This document shows positions 6,760 through 13,743 of a stretch of 25,868 nucleotides of DNA, in pieces. How positions within the stretch are numbered: the stretch's first letter is position 1; each line of letters opens with the position of its first letter. The translations under genes were made by a program, and so were the position numbers. This DNA is from an uncultured Collinsella sp. (lineage in GTDB: Bacteria; Actinomycetota; Coriobacteriia; Coriobacteriales; Coriobacteriaceae), in the NCBI GenBank assembly GCA_958407085.1, contig CATYHY010000004.1, forward strand, positions 1-25,868, given 5' to 3'. The notes beneath the pieces are model-generated. The model was not told where the DNA came from. It made no database searches and saw only the letters and a list, made by a program, of their open reading frames with translations.

Positions 6760-7698
6760 TTATCCGCGTAGAAAAGCGTATGCGCTGGTAGCCGCTATAG
6801 CTCCGTCCGAAACAGCGGTCACAACTTGGCGTAACCGCTTGGAACGGATATCGCCGGCAGCAAATAAGCCAGGCGTGCGGGTGGCCATCGATTCGTCGGT
6901 CAAAATACCGCCGTCGGGCGCCAAATCCACCAGATGCTCTACAAGCTCGGTATGCGGCTGCGTGCCAGCAAAGACAAAAATGCCAAACGAACCAGGATCA
7001 AAGGACTCAGAATAGGTACCACCGGTAGCGTTGTCCTTAAACGTGATAGTCGTGGGCATAGCCTCGCCCGATAGTTCGACAATACTAGTTTGGTACCTAA
7101 CTGAAATATTATCTTTTGCGAGCACCTTTTGAACCACGCCATCAGGGGCACGGAACTGATCGCGGCGCAAAACGATGGTCACGCTGCTGGCGATTTCTGA
7201 CAAGAACAGGGCTTCCTCGCAGGCAGCATTGCCGCCGCCGATAACAAAAACCTGCTTGCCACGAAAGAACATGCCGTCGCACGTCGCGCAATACGAAACG
7301 CCACGACCGCGATACGTATCCTCGCCAACAAAACCCGCAGATCGCGGCGTGGCACCCATGCAAGCGATAACGCTCGAGGCAACCGTATCGCCCGTATCGT
7401 GATGTACCGTAAACAGCGCTGAATCGGCATCGTAATCGATACCCGTAACCATGCTCCATGCAACCTGTGCTCCCAGGCCCTCTGCATGCTGCTGAAAACG
7501 CTCGCCAAGCTCGGCTCCACTCAGCAGCGGAATGCCCGGATAGTTCTCGACCTCATTGGTTGTGGCGATCTGTCCTCCCGACATGCCCTGTTCAATCACA
7601 GTCGTCGTTAGGTTGGCACGCGCCGCATAAATGGCTGCGGCATAGCCCGCAGGACCGCCGCCGATAATAGCAACATCGATCGGCTGATGGGTAGTCAT
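6760..7698 (-). CDS. trxB: thioredoxin reductase
   Basis: TrxB is a cytoplasmic flavoprotein that moves electrons from NADPH through FAD and a redox disulfide to thioredoxin. The 312-residue product has the FAD-binding GGGPAGYAAAIYAAR at 13-27, the active-site CATC at 137-140 and the NADPH-domain GGGNAA at 154-159. The C-terminal FAD motif GLFAAGDIR is followed by QVVTAVSDGAIAA. The frame is open up to 7773, but the ATG at 7698 is the start because AGGAGGT precedes it with a proper gap and the added residues have no family counterpart. It is divergent from the glycosyltransferase gene and ends in its own hairpin terminator. No thioredoxin gene is adjacent. Confidence 0.95.
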   Translation of the reverse strand: MTTHQPIDVAIIGGGPAGYAAAIYAARANLTTTVIEQGMSGGQIATTNEVENYPGIPLLSGAELGERFQQHAEGLGAQVAWSMVTGIDYDADSALFTVHHDTGDTVASSVIACMGATPRSAGFVGEDTYRGRGVSYCATCDGMFFRGKQVFVIGGGNAACEEALFLSEIASSVTIVLRRDQFRAPDGVVQKVLAKDNISVRYQTSIVELSGEAMPTTITFKDNATGGTYSESFDPGSFGIFVFAGTQPHTELVEHLVDLAPDGGILTDESMATRTPGLFAAGDIRSKRLRQVVTAVSDGAIAATSAYAFLRG

Positions 7699-7748
7699 GA
7701 AGAGACCTCCTGTCGAAAGATTGGCGTTCTTTGCGCTCATACCCAAAT

Positions 7749-7779
7749 TTAGACGAACGTGACACTCATGCACTACAAT
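7749..7779 (+). promoter_or_regulatory. possible glycosyltransferase gene promoter
   Basis: TACAAT at 7774-7779 is a good -10 hexamer 36 bases before the start codon. The best -35 candidate, TTAGAC at 7749-7754, is poor and 19 bp away. The trxB promoter must lie in the same 117-bp divergent gap, but I could not place it. Confidence 0.3.
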
Positions 7780-7815
7780 GATTACTTGCGAAACTAAGAT
7801 GAAGGGGAGTTATCG

Positions 7816-9117
7816 ATGGATCAAACGCAGACGCGCGACGACGCTCCCCTGCTCACACACAGCACTCCCCAATCGGAACAAACCACGCTCTTGGCTCAGC
7901 AAAAACCTCTCGTGACCATCGTGCACGCCTCGGTCGGCTCGGGCCACAAGGCCGCCGCAAAGGCGATTGCGCAGGCATTCGACCTTATCCGCGGCACCAA
8001 TGGCATCCCCGAGGATGTTGAGATTGAAGTGCTCGATATCCTCGATTTTGGACGCATAAAATTCGACGGCAACAAAACGGCCGCCTCGTTTACCGGCGCC
8101 ACGCGCCCAATTTATGACTTGACCTGGCGTTATACCCTTACCGGACACCTGCTTTGGGGCGGTGGCACGGCATGGTCGCGCATCATGTTCCCCGCATTTA
8201 ACGAGTACGTTCGGACTCGTAGGCCCATTGCCGTGGTCGCCACGCACATCACGGCAGCCAACGTCGCCGTCGGCGCGCGCATCATTACGGGCATCGATTA
8301 TCCCGTCATTTGCGTACCGACCGATTACGAGGTCGAGGGCTGGTGGCCCCATAAGGACACCGACCTATTCTGCGTGGCAAATGAGTTTATGGCCGAAACA
8401 CTCCGCCCCCGCAAGGTTCCCGAGGCAAAGATCCGCATTACAGGCATCCCCATTCGCGCCGGGTTCGATACGGATTACAATCGTGAGGAAGAGCTAAAGA
8501 AGTTCAATCTCCCCACCAACAAGACCATTGTGCTGGTAATGGCTGGTGCCAGTTTGCCTCAACCGTACGTTCGCTTTCGCGCGGAGATGGACCGCACTCT
8601 CCCCTTCCTGCGCAGCTTCGAGGACATGCACTTTGTCTTTTTGCCGGGCAAGGACGCCGAATATGCCACCCGTCTCAAAACGCTCTTCGATGCCATGAAA
8701 CTCGAGAACGTCACGGTTCTTGACTATGTCGATGACATGGCAGCGCTTATGCACGGCTGTGACCTGGCAATTCTCAAATCGGGCGGACTCACCGTTACCG
8801 AATGCCTGTGCGCACACCTGCCGATGATTCTGCTGGGCAAGTCCTATGGCCAGGAAAAGGCCAACACCACCATGCTCACTGGCATGGGCGCCAGCATGCA
8901 TGTCACCACCGCACGCGAGCTGATCGTGACGTTGCGCCATCTCCACGATCATCCCGAGTCGCTCAAGGCACTGCTCATCAATGGCGAAGTGCTGCGACGC
9001 CCACGCGCAGCCGAGGATATCGCCATCGCAACCATGGAGCTCGCAGGCAAGCCCCAAAAGCGCAAACGAGCCTTCTGCCGCTTCTACTGGGGCGGAAAGT
9101 CCGCGCATATCCGCTAG
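7816..9117 (+). CDS. MGDG-synthase/MurG-like glycosyltransferase (GT28 type)
   Basis: The 433-residue protein resembles diacylglycerol glycosyltransferases (UgtP/MGD type). The N-terminal acceptor half starts with VHASVGSGHKAAAKAI (36-51), the hallmark of the MGDG-synthase N-domain. The C-terminal half has VMAGASLP and the nucleotide-sugar site ILKSGGLTVTECL (319-331). It most likely adds a sugar from a UDP donor to diacylglycerol at the inner face of the membrane, giving a glycolipid or lipoteichoic acid anchor. A role on another lipid cannot be excluded. The last 20 residues are strongly basic (QKRKRAFCRFYWGGK), suited to membrane contact. Start ATG 7816 has AGGGGAG upstream. The gene stands alone, divergent from trxB, and ends in the palindrome-rich gap at 9118-9564. 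Confidence 0.85.
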   Translation: MDQTQTRDDAPLLTHSTPQSEQTTLLAQQKPLVTIVHASVGSGHKAAAKAIAQAFDLIRGTNGIPEDVEIEVLDILDFGRIKFDGNKTAASFTGATRPIYDLTWRYTLTGHLLWGGGTAWSRIMFPAFNEYVRTRRPIAVVATHITAANVAVGARIITGIDYPVICVPTDYEVEGWWPHKDTDLFCVANEFMAETLRPRKVPEAKIRITGIPIRAGFDTDYNREEELKKFNLPTNKTIVLVMAGASLPQPYVRFRAEMDRTLPFLRSFEDMHFVFLPGKDAEYATRLKTLFDAMKLENVTVLDYVDDMAALMHGCDLAILKSGGLTVTECLCAHLPMILLGKSYGQEKANTTMLTGMGASMHVTTARELIVTLRHLHDHPESLKALLINGEVLRRPRAAEDIAIATMELAGKPQKRKRAFCRFYWGGKSAHIR

Positions 9118-9143
9118 TCGAATGTCCGCCGCTCTGCCGGAGC

Positions 9144-9189
9144 CGCCCTTATATCATTCCATGCTCAAACATTCTCGCTTCGCAGGGCG
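9144..9189 (+). repeat. palindromic element, copy A (half core)
   Basis: Positions 9151-9183 are identical base for base (33/33) to 9219-9251 in copy B. Only the left half of the core is present. It is flanked by CGCCCT (9144-9149) and AGGGCG (9184-9189), which can pair, although six base pairs could be chance. Confidence 0.75.
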
Positions 9190-9202
9190 CACTAATCCCA
9201 CC

Positions 9203-9301
9203 CGTCCGGGACTCACCCATATCATTCCATGCTCAAACATTCTCGCTTCGCTGCGCTCGCTGCGAAACTGCGCGTGGAACGATATGGGTGAGTCCCGGAC
9301 G
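9203..9301 (+). repeat. palindromic element, copy B (complete)
   Basis: Perfect 21-bp outer arms lie at 9203-9223 and 9281-9301. After one mismatch the pairing continues with TTCCA (9225-9229) against TGGAA (9275-9279). The inner part (9230-9274) contains CTCAAACATTCTCGC and GCGAAACTGCGCG and is shared with copy C. It lies 85 bases after the glycosyltransferase stop and could act as its terminator, though there is no T-run. Confidence 0.9.
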
Positions 9302-9343
9302 AGAGGCTTCCTGCTTGAAAACAAATTGCAATCCGACTAGAAA

Positions 9344-9382
9344 GCTGGTGCGACAAAGGAGAAACTCCCTTGTCGCACCGGC
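9344..9382. repeat. 18-bp hairpin, unrelated to the palindromic elements
   Basis: Arms at 9344-9361 and 9365-9382 pair at all but two positions around an AAA loop (GTGCGACAA against TTGTCGCAC at the centre). Neither side is followed by a strong T-run. It may be a convergent-gap terminator or a separate short repeat family. Confidence 0.7.
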
Positions 9383-9448
9383 TTACAAATCGATTAATGC
9401 TATCAGCTTCAAGCGAAGAGGCACGGTAGTTACAAGCATGCAAACGTA

Positions 9449-9552
9449 GCTCACCCGTGGGAGGGCCCTATATATCGTCCCACGCGCAGTTTCGCAGCGC
9501 AGCGAGAATGTTTGAGCATGGGATGATATATAGGGTCCTCCCACGGGTGAGC
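9449..9552 (-). repeat. palindromic element, copy C (complete, inverted)
   Basis: Arms of 28 bases at 9449-9476 and 9525-9552 pair with a single G-T. Pairing continues through another six bases (9477-9482 with 9519-9524). The inner 36 bases (9483-9518) are the reverse complement of the copy B core, with a nine-base deletion at the centre. The outer arms differ from those of copy B. It ends 12 bases from the dut stop codon. Confidence 0.9.
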
Positions 9553-9564
9553 GGACGGAAGCAA

Positions 9565-10008
9565 CTAGGCGACGCCGGAGGAGCCGAAGCCTCCGTTGCC
9601 TCGGTCGGTTTCGTCTAGTTCTTCTACTTCTACGAGGTTGACCGTGGGGACTTCTTGGATGACAAGTTGGGCTATGCGGTCGCCTTTGTTGATTTGGATG
9701 TTGTTGGAGGGATCAAGGTTGATGAGGATAACCTTGAGTTCTCCTCGGTAGTGGGCGTCGATAAGGCCCGGCGTATTGACTATAGACAGGCCCTGCTTGA
9801 TGGCCAAGCCGCTGCGGGGCTGGACGAAGCCGGCGTAGCCATCGGGCAGGGCGATGGCCAGCCCGGTAGAGACCAGACGACGTTCGAAGGGCTTCAGGAC
9901 GCAGTCCTCGTTGGAGCGCAGATCCAAGCCGGCATCGGTGGGATGGGCGTATTTGGGAAGCTCGACGGTGGGGTCGAGACGCTTTATGTTGACGGTAATG
10001 TTGGACAT
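9565..10008 (-). CDS. dut: dUTP diphosphatase (dUTPase)
   Basis: Dut hydrolyses dUTP to dUMP and pyrophosphate, keeping uracil out of DNA and supplying the dTMP pathway. All five motifs of the trimeric dUTPase family are present in the 147-residue protein: DAGLDL, PRSGLA, GLIDAHYRGEL, GDRIAQLV and the C-terminal glycine-rich GNGGFGSSG that closes over the substrate. The start at ATG 10008 is four bases after the nrdR stop, so the two genes form a dNTP-related unit. Palindromic element copy C lies directly after its stop codon. Confidence 0.96.
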   Translation of the reverse strand: MSNITVNIKRLDPTVELPKYAHPTDAGLDLRSNEDCVLKPFERRLVSTGLAIALPDGYAGFVQPRSGLAIKQGLSIVNTPGLIDAHYRGELKVILINLDPSNNIQINKGDRIAQLVIQEVPTVNLVEVEELDETDRGNGGFGSSGVA

Positions 10009-10012
10009 GGAA

Positions 10013-10456
10013 TCACCTTAGCTTGTCGAGCTCTTGCAGAAACTCATCGACGTCTTTGAAATCGCGGTAGACCGAGGCAAAGCGGATGTACGCCACCTTG
10101 TCGATCTTGGCCAAGCGCTTGAGCACCATGTCACCCAACTCATGCGACGTGACGGCCGTCAACGTGCGAGAGCGCAGCTCGACCTCGATGTCGTCGATAA
10201 TCTCATTGAGCTTCTTAGTGTCGATATCGCGCTTGATGGTAGCACGCATCAAGCCGACGAGCAGCTTATTGCGATCGAACCGCTGCTTGGTTCCGTCCGA
10301 CTTAATGACCTCAATTGGGTCTTCGCATCGCTCGAACGTTGTAAAGCGATAGTTACACGAGCAACATTCACGACGGCGCTTAATGGTGTTATTTGACTCC
10401 TGCATACGGGAATCAACGACGCGGGTATGTGCCTTGCCGCATTTGGGACAGCGCAT
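10013..10456 (-). CDS. nrdR: transcriptional repressor NrdR
   Basis: NrdR senses ATP/dATP through an ATP-cone domain and represses ribonucleotide reductase operons. The 147-residue protein has the N-terminal zinc ribbon CPKC (3-6) and CSC region (31-34), a basic RRRECC stretch, and the ATP-cone at about 46-136 beginning IEVIKSDGTKQRFDR. The length is normal. Start ATG 10456 is preceded by GAGGAGG. The start codon lies inside a perfect inverted repeat described separately. It is followed after four bases by dut and preceded by the SOS-type LysM gene. No ribonucleotide reductase genes are in the window. Confidence 0.96.
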   Translation of the reverse strand: MRCPKCGKAHTRVVDSRMQESNNTIKRRRECCSCNYRFTTFERCEDPIEVIKSDGTKQRFDRNKLLVGLMRATIKRDIDTKKLNEIIDDIEVELRSRTLTAVTSHELGDMVLKRLAKIDKVAYIRFASVYRDFKDVDEFLQELDKLR

Positions 10457-10494
10457 GGTACCTCCTCTTAAACGATAACAAGGGTACCATGCGC
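10451..10494 (-). promoter_or_regulatory. inverted repeat covering the nrdR start codon
   Basis: GCGCATGGTACC at 10451-10462 and GGTACCATGCGC at 10483-10494 are perfect 12-bp complements separated by 20 bases. In the minus-strand transcript the second arm contains the AUG of nrdR, and the Shine-Dalgarno GAGGAGG (10461-10467) lies at the loop/stem border. A folded transcript would hide the start codon. Confidence 0.6.
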
Positions 10495-10507
10495 AGCGCG
10501 ATAATGA

Positions 10508-10957
10508 TTACGAACGAGCAGGAACCTTAAGATGCGCACCGGCGGCGAGCGAACCATGCTCCAGATGATTGACGTTACGGATCATGTCGGAAGTCTCTTG
10601 CGTGGAAAGGCCTTCGATTGGATATTCCTCGGCAAGCGACCAAAGAGAATCACCAGGTTGAACGCGAATGGTCTCGTAGGTAACGTTGGAAACGGACTCG
10701 GCATACGCGGCGTGACGAGCGCTAAAGACCGACGTAGCGAGGACAAAGAAGAGCGTAAGCGCAACGGCAACGGCGACAATCGTCGGAACCTTGAGGGCAA
10801 CGCGGCCCGGCGCGACTACAGCCTTCTGATTGCGAGCAGGCTTTACGGTCAAAGGCTGAAAGCCGGAGCGGCCACCCTGAACAACCGTAAAAGTGGGTTC
10901 TACAGGCGTCTCGAGCTTAAGGGCGAGGCTTCCCTGGACCATATTCGTTGCGTTCAT
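10508..10957 (-). CDS. LysM-domain membrane protein, YneA-like SOS candidate
   Basis: The protein (149 aa) has a 50-residue N-terminal cytoplasmic part, one membrane helix at about residues 58-78 (VPTIVAVAVALTLFFVLATSV) and an extracytoplasmic LysM domain from about 95 (YETIRVQPGDSLWSLAEEY) to the end. Its position, divergent from lexA and controlled by a LexA box inside its promoter, matches the yneA gene of Bacillus, whose product delays cell division during the SOS response. That function is inferred from layout and context. The second of two adjacent ATGs (10957) is chosen because GAGGAG then has six bases of spacing; the first (10960) leaves only three. nrdR follows downstream. Confidence 0.8.
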   Translation of the reverse strand: MNATNMVQGSLALKLETPVEPTFTVVQGGRSGFQPLTVKPARNQKAVVAPGRVALKVPTIVAVAVALTLFFVLATSVFSARHAAYAESVSNVTYETIRVQPGDSLWSLAEEYPIEGLSTQETSDMIRNVNHLEHGSLAAGAHLKVPARS

Positions 10958-11027
10958 CATGTTCTCCTCTCGCGTGTTTTGCTGAGAACAGTTTTATCAA
11001 GCCGCGCGGACAAAAATGTCTAGCGCG

Positions 11028-11041
11028 AGAACGAATGTTCG
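11028..11041. promoter_or_regulatory. LexA box 1 (imperfect)
   Basis: AGAAC-GAAT-GTTCG matches the Gram-positive consensus CGAAC-N4-GTTCG at all but the first base. It lies downstream of the LysM gene promoter. Confidence 0.55.
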
Positions 11042-11047
11042 GTTATT

Positions 11048-11075
11048 ATTATCTTCGAACAGTTGTTCCTGTCAA
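11048..11075 (-). promoter_or_regulatory. promoter of the LysM gene with embedded LexA box
   Basis: On the minus strand TTGACA (11070-11075) and GATAAT (11048-11053) are separated by 16 bp. LexA box 2 (11056-11069) fills 14 of the 16 spacer bases, so LexA binding would directly block polymerase. Confidence 0.75.
11056..11069. promoter_or_regulatory. LexA box 2
   Basis: CGAAC-AGTT-GTTCC differs from CGAAC-N4-GTTCG only at the last base. It occupies the spacer of the LysM gene promoter. Confidence 0.8.
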
Positions 11076-11083
11076 GCAAAATT

Positions 11084-11097
11084 CGAACATTTGTTTG
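11084..11097. promoter_or_regulatory. LexA box 3
   Basis: CGAAC-ATTT-GTTTG matches CGAAC-N4-GTTYG. It is 24 bases before the lexA start codon, suited to autorepression of lexA. Confidence 0.75.
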
Positions 11098-11120
11098 ACA
11101 TGGGTAGAGAGGATGCCCTG

Positions 11121-11765
11121 ATGGCTCGCAAAATTACCAAGCGTCAGCAGCAAATTTACGACTTCATCAAGGAATATCAGCAGGAGAAGGGTTATCCGCC
11201 CAGCGTGCGCGAGATGGCTTCTGCCGTGGGTCTTTCCTCCCCCAGCACCGTGCACGCCCATCTCTCTGCCCTGGAGGCGCGCGGGCTACTCAAGCGCGAT
11301 GCCACCAAACCGCGCGCCCTGGAACTCTTTAACGAGGACGGTTCCTCGGTCTCAATTTCTAAATCTGACGAGCCCACCGCACCTCGCGGAACGGTCTCGC
11401 TACCGCTCGTTGGTCGCGTCGCGGCTGGGATTCCCATTCTAGCCGAGCAGAATATCGAAGACACTTTTACTATCCCGACCGAAATCGCCACTGATCAGGG
11501 TTCCTTTATCCTTGAGGTACATGGGAGCTCAATGATCAATGTCGGCATCTTCAATGGCGATTACATCATCGTCCGTGAACAAAAGAGTGCCATGAACGGC
11601 GAAATTGTCGTGGCCATGATTGATGGTTCAGCGACCGTCAAGACGTTCTACAAGGAGCAGGGACGCGTACGCCTGCAGCCCGAGAATGACACCATGGAGC
11701 CTATCTATGCAACGAATCCCGTTATCTTGGGCAAAGTCGTCGGCTTGATGCGCCGGTTCTCGTAA
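11121..11765 (+). CDS. lexA: SOS repressor LexA
   Basis: LexA represses the SOS regulon and cuts itself when RecA filaments form. The 214-residue protein has a winged HTH at 1-65 (GYPPSVREMASAVGLSSPSTVHAHL), a linker, the cleavage site Ala102-Gly103 in VGRVAAGIP, the catalytic Ser137 (GSSM) and Lys174 (TVKTFY). Start ATG 11121 follows GAGAGGA with about seven bases of spacing. The upstream in-frame ATG at 11100 lies within the operator region and is less likely. Three LexA boxes lie in the upstream gap shared with the divergent LysM gene. The downstream gene overlaps by one base (TAATG). No convincing lexA -35/-10 pair was found. Confidence 0.96.
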   Translation: MARKITKRQQQIYDFIKEYQQEKGYPPSVREMASAVGLSSPSTVHAHLSALEARGLLKRDATKPRALELFNEDGSSVSISKSDEPTAPRGTVSLPLVGRVAAGIPILAEQNIEDTFTIPTEIATDQGSFILEVHGSSMINVGIFNGDYIIVREQKSAMNGEIVVAMIDGSATVKTFYKEQGRVRLQPENDTMEPIYATNPVILGKVVGLMRRFS

Positions 11766-12469
11766 TGCAAAAACGCATCACCATCTTTGATACCGTCCGC
11801 GGGTTTACGATGAATTCAATGGCAGGTTTTCACGCTTGCTACGATCTTGCCTACCTGTACGGTTGGGATATGCCCTGGTTTACACAGACCGTCTTTCAAG
11901 ACATCTGGCGTGCCAGCATCAGCTGGGTATTCCTGTTTATCGCGGGTTGGATGTGCACCCTTTCGCGCAACAATATCAAACGTGCCGCCAAATACGCCTT
12001 AGCAGCACTCGTCGTCTGGTTGGCAACAACACTTGTCTCAGTCGACGATTCGGTTAATTTTGGCATCATCTACTGCATGGCCGCATGTACCGGCATCGTG
12101 GCGTTGACCGATCCCGTCCTTAAGAAGATATCGGCGAGATGGGGCATGTCCCTATGCCTTGTGTTGTTTGCCCTCACCTGGAGCATCCCCAAAACGATCT
12201 ACCCTGTCCCCTACCTGGCGTGGCTGGGATTTCCAAGCCCTGGGTTTGTCTCAGGTGATTACTACCCCATCATCCCGTTTATCTTTATGTATCTTGCAGG
12301 ATACTTCGCCGCACATATAGCGCAGGGAATCGATAAGACCGCCCCAATCTGGGCCTACGCCAACCCCCTGCCGGCGCTCGCCAGCCTTGGACGTCATGCA
12401 CTCCCCTTTTATCTGCTGCATCAGCCCATCATTCTGGGCATTTTGGAGCTCGTCTACTCGGTGCGATAA
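11765..12469 (+). CDS. DUF1624 / HGSNAT-like multipass membrane protein
   Basis: The 234-residue protein has about six hydrophobic helices. It starts with ITIFDTVRGFTMNSMAGFHACYDL, the usual opening of DUF1624 proteins (heparan-alpha-glucosaminide N-acetyltransferase-like catalytic domain), which are thought to move acyl groups to sugars across the membrane. The conserved His in the first helix (FHACYD) and the C-terminal LGRHALPFYLLHQPIILGIL, as seen in acyltransferase-3-like families, are present. The substrate is unknown. Its ATG overlaps the lexA stop codon (TAATG), so its translation is probably coupled to lexA and its level may rise with SOS induction. The last 16 bases overlap the 3' end of hflX on the other strand. 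Confidence 0.8.
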   Translation: MQKRITIFDTVRGFTMNSMAGFHACYDLAYLYGWDMPWFTQTVFQDIWRASISWVFLFIAGWMCTLSRNNIKRAAKYALAALVVWLATTLVSVDDSVNFGIIYCMAACTGIVALTDPVLKKISARWGMSLCLVLFALTWSIPKTIYPVPYLAWLGFPSPGFVSGDYYPIIPFIFMYLAGYFAAHIAQGIDKTAPIWAYANPLPALASLGRHALPFYLLHQPIILGILELVYSVR

Positions 12470-13743
12470 CGCTTGAGCCGCGGCGCGATACGGGCCGGAA
12501 GCTTCGCCACAATACGAACGCCGTCTTCAAGATATTCCTCGTGCAAAAGGGTTCCCTGCTCATGCACCAGCGTGATGAGGGCGCCCTCGCGATACGGGAT
12601 ATCAGCAGAGAGCAACACATCGGTAGCAGCCGCCTCACGAGCAATACGGTCGACGAGATCGTCGAGTCCCTCGCCCGTCTGGGCCGAGAACAGCACGGCC
12701 TCGGGATAGCGACGACGGAAGCTCAGTCGATCAACGCTATCGAGAAGATCGATTTTATTGAACACCGTAAGCGTCAAACGCTCGCCGGCACCGATCTCGT
12801 CAAGAACGCGATCGACTGCCTCGAGCTGGCGCTCGTAGTCCTCGTCAGAGGCATCCACAACTTTAAGGATCAGATCGGCACCAAGAACCTCAGACAGCGT
12901 GGACTTAAAGGCATCAACGAGACCATGCGGTAGCTTTTGAATAAAGCCAACGGTATCGGTAATCGTCATGCCGCGACCGCCGGGCAGGCGATACGAACGC
13001 GTCGTCGGGTCGAGCGTAGCAAACAGCTTGTCCTGCGAAAGTACCGTAGAGCCGGTCAGGCGATTGAGCAACGTCGATTTACCGGCATTGGTATAACCGG
13101 CTAACGCGACGCGAAACGCCGGTGACTCAATGCGGCTCTTGGACTGGATATCGCGACGCTGTTCAACCTGCTTGAGCTCACGACGAAGCGCGGCAATCTT
13201 ATTGCGAATCAAGCGACGGTCAACCTCGAGCTGGCTTTCACCCTGGCCAAAGCGCGAACCGATGCCGCCGCGCGTCTGCTCCTTGGCAAGATGGCTCCAC
13301 ATGCCACGCAGACGAGGCAACAGATATTGAAGCTGCGCCAGCTGTACCTGTAGGCGTCCCTCACGCGTCTGAGCATGCAGGCCAAAGATATCCAAGATCA
13401 GTGCTGTACGATCGATAATCTTTACCGGCTCGCCCACGGCTTTCTCCAAATAGGATTGCTGCGAGGGCGTCAGGTCGTCGTCAAAAATAACGACATCGGC
13501 ATCCATGCGATGCACCAGGCCGCACAGCTCTTCAACCTTACCGGAACCGATAAACGATTTTGGATACGGCTTAACCAGATGCTGTGACAAACGCGCCACG
13601 CACTGGGCGCCAGCCGTATGGGCCAGGCGCTCAAGCTCGTCAAGCGAACGATCGAGCGGCCACGCATTGTCGCGCCACTCAACACCAACTAATATGGCAC
13701 GCTCGGGCTCGGGTGCCGTGGGAACAAGGGGGAAGCGGGCCAT
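12454..13743 (-). CDS. hflX: GTPase HflX
   Basis: HflX is a GTPase that binds ribosomes and can split stalled ones, especially under stress. The 429-residue product has the N-terminal HflX domain (SFIGSGKVEEL, VIFDDDLTPSQQ, DRTALILDIFGLHAQTREG), a helical linker with GGIGSRFGQGESQLEVDRR, and a G domain. In the latter G1 is GYTNAGKS (216-223), G3 is DTVG (263-266) and G4 is NKID. The gene closes the miaB-miaA-hflX unit; its ATG overlaps the miaA stop codon as TAATG. Its 3' end runs 16 bases into the convergent DUF1624 gene, and no terminator lies between them. Confidence 0.95.
   Translation of the reverse strand: MARFPLVPTAPEPERAILVGVEWRDNAWPLDRSLDELERLAHTAGAQCVARLSQHLVKPYPKSFIGSGKVEELCGLVHRMDADVVIFDDDLTPSQQSYLEKAVGEPVKIIDRTALILDIFGLHAQTREGRLQVQLAQLQYLLPRLRGMWSHLAKEQTRGGIGSRFGQGESQLEVDRRLIRNKIAALRRELKQVEQRRDIQSKSRIESPAFRVALAGYTNAGKSTLLNRLTGSTVLSQDKLFATLDPTTRSYRLPGGRGMTITDTVGFIQKLPHGLVDAFKSTLSEVLGADLILKVVDASDEDYERQLEAVDRVLDEIGAGERLTLTVFNKIDLLDSVDRLSFRRRYPEAVLFSAQTGEGLDDLVDRIAREAAATDVLLSADIPYREGALITLVHEQGTLLHEEYLEDGVRIVAKLPARIAPRLKRYRTE

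Larger units (their letters stand above)
9118..9564. other. gene-free gap filled with palindromic elements
   Basis: This convergent gap of 447 bases separates the glycosyltransferase gene and dut. I see no credible coding frame. It contains three copies (one partial) of a shared core and one unrelated hairpin, listed separately. The remaining sequence, about 9383-9448, shows nothing recognisable. Confidence 0.8.

Noticed and set aside
9151..9251. CRISPR array, because of a 33-base direct repeat
   Set aside because: There are only two direct copies, the third is inverted, spacers are not uniform and no cas gene is present. The repeats are halves of palindromic elements.
11095..11100. TTGACA as a lexA -35 hexamer
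   Set aside because: A -10 at the normal distance would fall in the lexA coding region, so it cannot drive lexA. It is more likely part of the LexA box 3 surroundings.
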